Shown: piece after piece, positions 56,992-64,000 of the stretch
How the letters are laid out: each line of letters opens with the position of its first letter
Numbering within the stretch: position 1 is the stretch's first letter
Source: Bolinopsis microptera
Lineage: Eukaryota; Ctenophora; Tentaculata; Lobata; Bolinopsidae
NCBI RefSeq assembly: GCF_026151205.1
Contig: NC_087080.1
Coordinates: 15,819,337 to 15,883,336, forward strand
Direction: 5' to 3'
DNA length: 64,000 nucleotides
The notes under the pieces: model-generated
The model's input: the letters and a program-made list of their open reading frames with translations, nothing else
What the model was told of the DNA's origin: nothing
Database searches by the model: none
Position numbers and translations under genes: made by a program

Positions 56992-57764
56992 GCCTATATT
57001 ATCGTCATTCCCAGAGAAGAAGTTTATAACAAAAGCAGTAGTATACAGTTGGACATGAAATCTTTATACACACTAATTAAGATACTTCATTACCCTAATC
57101 TTATCCAAGCCATTCAATAGTAGCATTACAATTCTGGTATACTCTGCTGAATATTATTGAGATAATTATACTTATACATCATTTATCATAATATATTAAC
57201 TTGTAATACAGTAGGCTGGGATTATACACACAGTCAGTAATCTGCCCTATGTAGGTCAGCATATCGTGCAAAAAGATCACCAAGTCGAATATTACCTGAT
57301 AAAAGTGAACTAAGGTTGTGTTAGACATTTTGTCCCTACATGGGCTCCCGGCCGTGCGTCCATGTAGGAACTGTGGGGCCTTCCGAGTGATAGGGTTACA
57401 GTGACTGTTAGTAGCGAAAGTATGAAAGTTATACCAGTAGACACAATTACCGAACACAGGGCATTGGCTCGACCTCCAAGACAGGGTATCCGTGAGGACC
57501 CTGGTCGTAATCAGCTCTGCACTACTCCAGTGTATCCTGATGCCTGAAATCTTGGACACTGTCTACGTACGGGGTAGACGGCCACAGACGATTGCCTCTA
57601 TTGCTACCTTAGTTCACTTTTTGATTACAGCCAAATATTCAAAGTTGAGATGATCTACATTTTTGACACATACCTTGTATTATCAATTCTTCCCGGTATT
57701 CAAGCTTAATCTGAACAAACTTAAACACCTCTAGCAATAATTTTTTTTGGTCATATTTGGTGTT
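56992..57764. other. Helitron 3' flank
   Basis: Non-coding. A 21-nt stretch at 57223-57243 is the exact reverse complement of coding sequence at 47469-47489 within the esterase domain. The minus-strand open frame 57179-57559 is otherwise unrecognised. Confidence 0.5.
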
Positions 57765-58400
57765 TGATCTTTAGATATAAGTTTACAACAGACTTGTCTT
57801 TTACGACATCTTTTCAAGCATATTTTTCCACCCATTATCAACTATTTAAGTGAATTTCTGGTATGTTTAGATAAAACATCGCTGATTATAAGTTCACCGT
57901 AATAGTTGTATTATTACACTACAATTTATTACTAATCTTATTTAAATCATTCAGTGTGATTTGTATATTTGTATCTTTACATATAAGTTTACTACAGACT
58001 ACTATTTTACGATGTCTTTTCAAGCATATTTTTCCAGAAATTACCTACTATTCAAGTAAATTTCTGGTATGTTCAGATAAAACATCGCTGATTATAATTC
58101 ATACCGTAATAGTTCTATTATTACACTATAATTTATTACTAATCTTATTTAAATCCTTCAGCATGATTTGTATTAATTGTATATTTGTATCTTTAGATAT
58201 AAGTTCACTACAGACTACTATTTTGCGATGTCTTTTCAAGCATATTTTTCCAGAAATTACCTACTATTCAAGTAAATTTCTGGTATGTTCAGATAAAACA
58301 TCGCTCATTATAAGTCATACCGTAATAGTTGTATTATTACACTATAATTTATTACTAATCTTATTATCATCACCATGATTTGTATTTTTTGTATATTTGT
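57765..58400. repeat. About 206-216-bp tandem repeat, three copies
   Basis: The shared segment TTTTCAAGCATATTTTTCCA lies at about 57811, 58017 and 58233. The second and third copies are the most alike. Open frames here are repeat products. Confidence 0.9.
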
Positions 58401-60093
58401 ATCAATAACTGTAGATTAGATGTATTATAAGGATGCAGGTGGAGGACGTCCGATTGTGCTACCCGTGGGCACAACTCGTGTAATCCGGTAACAATAGAGA
58501 TCTTCTTTGACTTCTGTTGGCAAACACTCCACATATAGGTAAGTTCAGGTAAGTTCAGGTAAGTATGACCTAATTCCTATATTTAGATGACTTCTGCAGT
58601 GGACTATATACAATACTGATGCTCGTAACAGCCACAAATGTTACCATACTATCACCTAATGTCAATATCTAAAGATAAATACTGATATGATGATATTCTT
58701 TACTTTCCTCTCACATTCTAATTCACATTATATTGTAACAACTTCAGTCCAACATTCCAATCTAGGTTAGTTTATCTCCACATACTTCGATATATTTTAA
58801 AACTTACTCACTAATATACAATAATGAGATATACCCAGTTCAGCTAGTGTGTTCTGCACTTCCACAACATTTTCCAACGTTTGCTCCTCTAAACAAGTAC
58901 GCTGTCCTCTATCATTGAATGTTCACTTCGTTGCCCAAGATTGAATCAACATTCTGCAGAGTATGTAAAGCACATCTTCCAACGGTAATGAAACCTGATT
59001 TGGAAAATTTGATATTAATTTACAAATAAATCTGCAAACCACTTCCATCTAAAAATTTCACCACATGCACATGGCATAATACCTAACAAAACTCCAAAAA
59101 TGCCATAATATTAAAGGTATGTACATGATTCAAGATTATCCTCAATACTTACCTCAATGTTTTTCAGTCGCAACAAAACTTTTGATCAGAACCACCAACC
59201 ATGCCAGCATTTTCATCCACTCCAACAACACCGGTAACTTTATATTACCCTTGTCAGTCCTTAGTTAGATACCAGGTTCAATAAAGCTTTCAAAACTCTC
59301 TGAAATTAATATCATAGTAAATACCCTCTCGAGATTATAATTTTGTCATAACAGCTCCACGAAGATACTTCAAAGACATAATGCATATTAAAACTTTACA
59401 AACCTCTTTTACAGGTACCATATAGGACGTACTCTTATACTCAGTACACAATCATCATAGGCAATATCTACCACTTATCGAAAGTATCAACCACACTCCA
59501 CACATATCGGCGATTCGGCATATAGTTCATATCAAGAAATGCTATATCCGGGAATTTCATTAATGTTAAGGTTTGTTCATTAACAAATTATTACAAGAAA
59601 TAACCGTACTGAAACAATTCCTACAAAATATGTAACAGGTCACTCGTTGTACTTGTGACATCCTACAACAGCCATTTCAAATCACCAATACTTCAGGCAC
59701 CACAACAAAGTCGGATACAACAGCAACTGAGAAGAAAATTCGAACGACTACAAATCAATAGAAAGTTATAATGTACATGTTTTTTAACAACATCACCAGC
59801 TGGTAACACTCATACTACTTCACAACAACATCAGAAAATGGACGATCAGGACAGCTCACACACTCACTTTTCAATTATATAAGGTCACCACCATCAACAC
59901 TCCAAAACACTGTGCAATGATATTGCACCCACCTTACCTTCAACTCCAGTTTAATGATTTTTCTAACCAGTCCCGCCTTTACCTTTAATAATTATTAACA
60001 ATAATATGTTGGAATATATTTGTTAATTATGGGGATTTCTGGCATGTACATACAGTTGGTCATGAAAGCCTCAATTTTCTCTCCGCATAATGG
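58401..60093. other. AT-rich non-coding stretch right of the Helitron gene
   Basis: Includes a short GGTAAGTTCA repeat near 58538-58566. I see no gene. It may be internal non-coding DNA of the Helitron. Confidence 0.45.
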
Positions 60094-60149
60094 CCATAAT
60101 AGTTATCTTTAATAGTAGAGTCTACATGTATTAAAGATAACTATTATGG
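60094..60149. repeat. Perfect 21-bp hairpin, 14-nt loop
   Basis: CCATAATAGTTATCTTTAATA at 60094-60114 pairs exactly with 60129-60149. Helitrons end near a hairpin, but no CTRR terminus follows at the usual short distance, so its role is open. Confidence 0.85.
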
Positions 60150-60404
60150 TCAATTTGTAGACATATAAATGTTGCTACAAATATCCACACGAGTAACGTT
60201 CTATATCTTATTAGCTATATTTTGTTCCTGGTTTACTTACCTTCGCAATTGAACACAATTGCAATATCCTACACCTAACTTTTGTTTAAGCTACATTATT
60301 TATGATGAACTGCTTTCATTGGTGCCTGCGTGATTTTCTAATCTAACTTTTCTGCTGGTGACCTATATAATAGTTGATACAATTATGATGACTGTCAAAT
60401 ATTC

Positions 60405-60610
60405 AGTGTTTATGAACACTAGCAAAAACACCACTTCATCACTTGTCAGTGATTTTCAACTCTATCAACCACCATTTCATCATTCTCCAGTACTGCAGTA
60501 TTTTCAACACTACATCATTTATCAGTGTTTTTAAACACTAAAAACCAATACTACATCATTTCTCAGTGTTTTTTAACACTACATCATATATCACTGTTTC
60601 TCAACACTGG
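60405..60610. repeat. Cluster of small palindromes AGTGTTT..AACACT
   Basis: Five or so loosely spaced units alternate ACACTACATCATTTATCAGT with palindromic AGTGTTTTTTAACACT-type motifs. Confidence 0.75.
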
Positions 60611-61640
60611 ACCAAACAGACCAAGACTGCTACCAATCAGTGCATCAACCACAATATTCAGATAACTCTATCGATGTTCTAATCTGAACACATATACATG
60701 AAGCCAACCAACAACTCCTCATTCGTTAAACGCAGTCATCATTCTTGTATCAATAATATCAACCTGCGTCAAGAAACGGTATCGTTGCCTACACTTCGAC
60801 TCAACTTAGTCTTACAAGATTGACTAATCTCCACTGAAACAGTTCCTCATATTAAATACTAAGCTTTACAAAAAGTACAAACTGATACTCCGTATTAATT
60901 GTACACCGCCCAGTTCAAAGTATTTAACCAGATGTGAGGATATTTATAATAACATACATTCAACGGAATGTTCGCGTAAAATAAGTACGGATTTGGCATA
61001 TTTTACCCCATTGAGGCTCACATGACCAACCTTAATATATGATATTATTTAATGTAAAATAAAGAAACATTATTCACTAATAGAGTTCTCCTCGTTGCAC
61101 TAACTTTAATATTATGATACATACAAAAATTGTCTCATTGTTTACCAGAATACACCACAAATTCAAATTACCGGCCGGCTGTTTCTAATATATTCTCTAA
61201 CGCCAAACGGCAACAACACGCAAACAAAACTGTACAATTGTATAACTAAATGATCATCAATTTGTACATTCAATATCCTATCCAGCTGTATCACGCCACA
61301 TTTAGATTATTCCCACATCATTGGCTAAGATTTTCAGTATTACTATCACGCCACACTTGCGCAGTCCAATCACAAGGGTAGCATGTATCACGAGTTCATT
61401 TTTTATCCAACGCGAAACAATCTCAGGAATCTTAAGACTATGTAATCACTAGATCGCGCGGCTTTTTCAACCTTAAATGTACAATTATCTGCGCGCGGCT
61501 TTCTCCCCTTTCGAAATTTAAAATTTTATTGGCAAACGTTCATGTTCCGTTTTACACGTCAGCAACCCATAACTTTAAAGTTTAAAAGCATTTATAGCAC
61601 AATACCAGATCATTATTTGAATAACACACTTTTCGCTATC
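60611..61640. other. Non-coding stretch
   Basis: No gene or bounded element recognised. Confidence 0.45.
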
Positions 61641-61717
61641 ATCACCTGGGGACCCAAGGCTATTATGTTCATAAACATAAAGATTCGGCGGAATGACAGA
61701 CTGAGCACCGCCCAGTA
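61641..61717. mobile_element. 77-bp hAT-like micro-MITE (inverted copy)
   Basis: Reverse strand reads TACTGGGCGGTGCTCAGTC to TTGGGTCCCCAGGT. It is flanked by a perfect 8-bp TCGCTATC (61633-61640 and 61718-61725). A more diverged relative lies at about 61790-61890. Confidence 0.88.
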
Positions 61718-62156
61718 TCGCTATCCCAGTTACTCACTAATGTTCAATTAATTATTTCAAACCTTGCCTCACCACGACTTAATTTTACTTTGGCGGACCT
61801 CAGGCTATTACATATTTAATATTATGTTCATAAATATATAAAATAGAGATTCGACGGAATGACAGCAGACAGGCTTAGCGCGGCCTAATAAAACTTACTT
61901 GTTACTAGTTGATTGCACTTAAATTACAACAATTAATATAATTTTTAATTCCAATTTACTGCGCAGTGCAACCCAGTAGTTCAACATATTACATATTACA
62001 AACAATTTTGTCAACAAATCTGCCGCGTCGACAATTAGAATTTGTTGATATATTGAGTAAGTATTATTTAATATAGTTTAACCATTTCTATTATATAGGA
62101 AATATATATGTATATAGGAGATATCGCGGATCGGGAAATTGAGCGGTCGCCCACAA

Positions 62157-62178
62157 AAGAAATGCGGCCGCATTTCTT
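62157..62178. repeat. Perfect 22-bp palindrome
   Basis: AAGAAATGCGG joined to its reverse complement with no loop, in a short GC-rich patch. It could be the centre of a foldback element. Confidence 0.85.
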
Positions 62179-62635
62179 GTTGTTTAACTGATATAAAGAA
62201 ATACGGTCGGTGATCCAGTATTGAGCATATGTGCAACTGTGTGAGTTCATTATTCTAATTGCCCCCTTCGAGCAGCTAAGGTGCATCTCACTTGCAGTCA
62301 TGTGACCGAGATCACGTGATAACACCTTTAACTAACTTATAGCCCTGAGGATCAATTGGTACAATGTGTATTGAGGTAAATTGGTCGGGGTATGTTTTAT
62401 TATATATAATATCAGTATTTACACTGAAACATTCAATAGCTCTCCTTAGCTGTTGGAACAGTGAAAGACCAAAATATTAGATGTTAACCCTGAGCAAATT
62501 GTAGCTTGTAGTTGTACATTTAATATAATCAATAATACTACATACTACCTTGTCGGACTTTATTTAAACGGACTTTAGTTCATAGTTGGATGCTAGAAGC
62601 CCAAGTTTACAATTTACCGCAGAAATTTAGCTCGT

Positions 62636-63945
62636 ACCGTTTTAAAACCAGATCTCGGAGAAGAGTTCACCTTAGATTATTTTAAACCTAATTCTCGGGC
62701 AGACGTTTTACAATCTCCGAACAGTGTGACTATAATTATATTATATACAATCTCCGAACAGTGTGACTGTATTATGTACAATATCCGAACAGTGTGACTG
62801 TATTATGTACAATATCCGAACAGTGTGACTGTATTGTGTACAATCTCTGAACAGTGCGACTATATTGTGTACAATCTCCGAACAGTGTGACTATATTGTG
62901 TACAATATCCGTACAGTGCGACTATATTGTGAACAATCTCCGAACAGTGTGACTATATTGTGTACAATCTCCGTACAGTGCGACTATATTGTGTACAATC
63001 TCCGTACAGTGCGAATGTATTGTGTACAATCTCCGAATAGTGCGACTATATTATGTACAATATCCGTACAGTGCGACTATATTGTGTACAATCTCCGTAC
63101 AGTGCGACTATATTGTGTACAATCTCCGAACAGTGTGATTATATTGTGAACAATCTCCGAACAGTGTGACTATATTGTGTACAATCTCCGAACAGTGCAA
63201 CTATATTGTGTACAATCTCCGAACAGTGTGACTATATTGTGTACAATCTCCGAACAGTGTGACTGTATTATGTGCAATATCTGAATAGTGTGACTGTATT
63301 GTATACAATCTCCGTACAGTGCGACTGTATTATGTACAATATCCGAACAGTGTGACTGTATTGTGTACAATCTCCGAACAGTGTGACTATATTGTGTACA
63401 ATCTCTGAACAGTGCGACTATATTGTGTACAATCTCCGAACAGTGTGACTATATTGTGTACAATCTCCGTACAGTGCGACTATATTGTGTACAATCTCCG
63501 AACAGTGTGACTATATTGTGTACAATCTCCGAACAGTGCGACTATATTGTGTACAATCTCCGAACAGTGCGACTATATTGTGTACAATCTCTGAACAGTG
63601 TGACTGTATTGTGTACAATCTCCGAACAGTGTGACTGTATTGTGTACAATATCCGTACAGTGCGACTATATTGTGTACAATCTTCGAACAGTGTGACTAT
63701 ATTGTGTACAATTTCCGAACAGTGTGACTATATTGTGTACAATCTCCGAACAGTGTGACTATATTATGTACAATCTCCGTACAGTGTGACTGTATTGAGT
63801 ACAATCTCCGTACAGTGCGACTGTACCGAGATCTGGTTTTAAAACGGTACGAGCCAAACTTCTGCCTGAGAATTAGGTTCAAAATTCAAAATACTCTAAG
63901 GTGAACTTTACTCCGAGATCTAGTTATAAATTGGTACGATTGTAC
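62636..63945. repeat. 31-bp minisatellite with inverted flanking sequence
   Basis: About 36 copies of a 31-bp unit (core ACAATCTCCGAACAGTGTGA) fill about 62706-63826. The left flank 62636-62700 (TCGTACCGTTTTAAAACCAG) returns as its reverse complement at 63826-63920. From about 63940 the same minisatellite restarts in the opposite orientation and runs off the window. Open frames of repeated LYCVQSPNSV are repeat products. Confidence 0.93.
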
Positions 63946-64000
63946 ACAATATAGTCGCACTGTTCGGATATTGTACACAATACAGTCACACTGTACGGAG

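Noticed and set aside
57179-57559. Minus-strand 126-codon frame as a second esterase gene
   Set aside because: Similarity to the esterase covers only about ten residues; the rest is unlike it.
60094-60149. Hairpin as the definite Helitron 3' terminus
   Set aside because: No CTRR end follows within about 15 nt and the insertion site cannot be checked without other copies.
62706-63826. Regularly spaced repeats as a CRISPR array
   Set aside because: The units are contiguous 31-bp copies with no unique spacers, in a eukaryotic genome with no cas genes.

Overview
The window is AT-rich, intron-rich nuclear DNA of an early-branching animal. The evidence is metazoan orthologues (syntaxin-16, TM9SF3, CNOT9), GT-AG introns with consistent phases, TTAGGG-like stretches, non-LTR retrotransposon and Helitron sequence, and an ShK domain. 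A cnidarian is my best guess, but nothing in the sequence fixes the phylum. There are no prokaryotic features.

Layout. (1) 1-15.7 kb: the 3' part of a plus-strand gene of unknown function (at least 8 phase-compatible exons, 1904-15662). Its introns are full of tandem repeats and hold a possible short terminal-repeat element (7128-8307). (2) 15.9-24.1 kb: a complete minus-strand syntaxin-16 gene with seven exons. Its large intron hosts a single-exon gene for a secreted papain-like pseudo-protease with a galectin-like region and an ShK tail. Next to it is a broken tandem duplication of that gene's 5' end. (3) 24.9-30.8 kb: a complete 13-exon TM9SF3 gene and an intronless CNOT9 gene, both minus strand. 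(4) 30.9-36.4 kb: a cluster of non-autonomous DNA transposons (hAT, possibly Mutator, mariner-like) and tRNA-derived SINE-like sequences. Several elements have intact target-site duplications. (5) 36.4-44.3 kb: a plus-strand gene for a secreted multidomain protein. Its introns contain a decayed LINE, a 37-bp minisatellite and a poly-C minisatellite. (6) About 46.3-57 kb: a very large intact Helitron-type gene, followed by about 5 kb of repeat-rich non-coding DNA. (7) 62.6-64 kb: a 31-bp minisatellite bounded by inverted flanks.

The most unusual object is the Helitron gene (46433-56991, about 3414 aa if its two short introns are spliced). It encodes, in order: a hydrophobic N-terminus, a 2A-type ribosome-skipping motif ending NPGP, an SGNH-type esterase domain, an AlkB-like 2-oxoglutarate/Fe(II) oxygenase domain, long Pro/Ala/Ser repeats, Lys/Glu repeats, a Cys-rich region, the HUH Rep nuclease, a Pif1-type helicase, and a C-terminal region that looks like a cysteine protease with Cys before His. 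The 2A and esterase parts resemble what is known from LINE ORF1 proteins, which suggests a mosaic element. Second is the nested pseudo-protease gene, whose catalytic Cys is replaced by Ser.

The housekeeping genes (vesicle fusion, membrane-protein trafficking, mRNA deadenylation) are not an operon. They are ordinary neighbours in a repeat-rich region.
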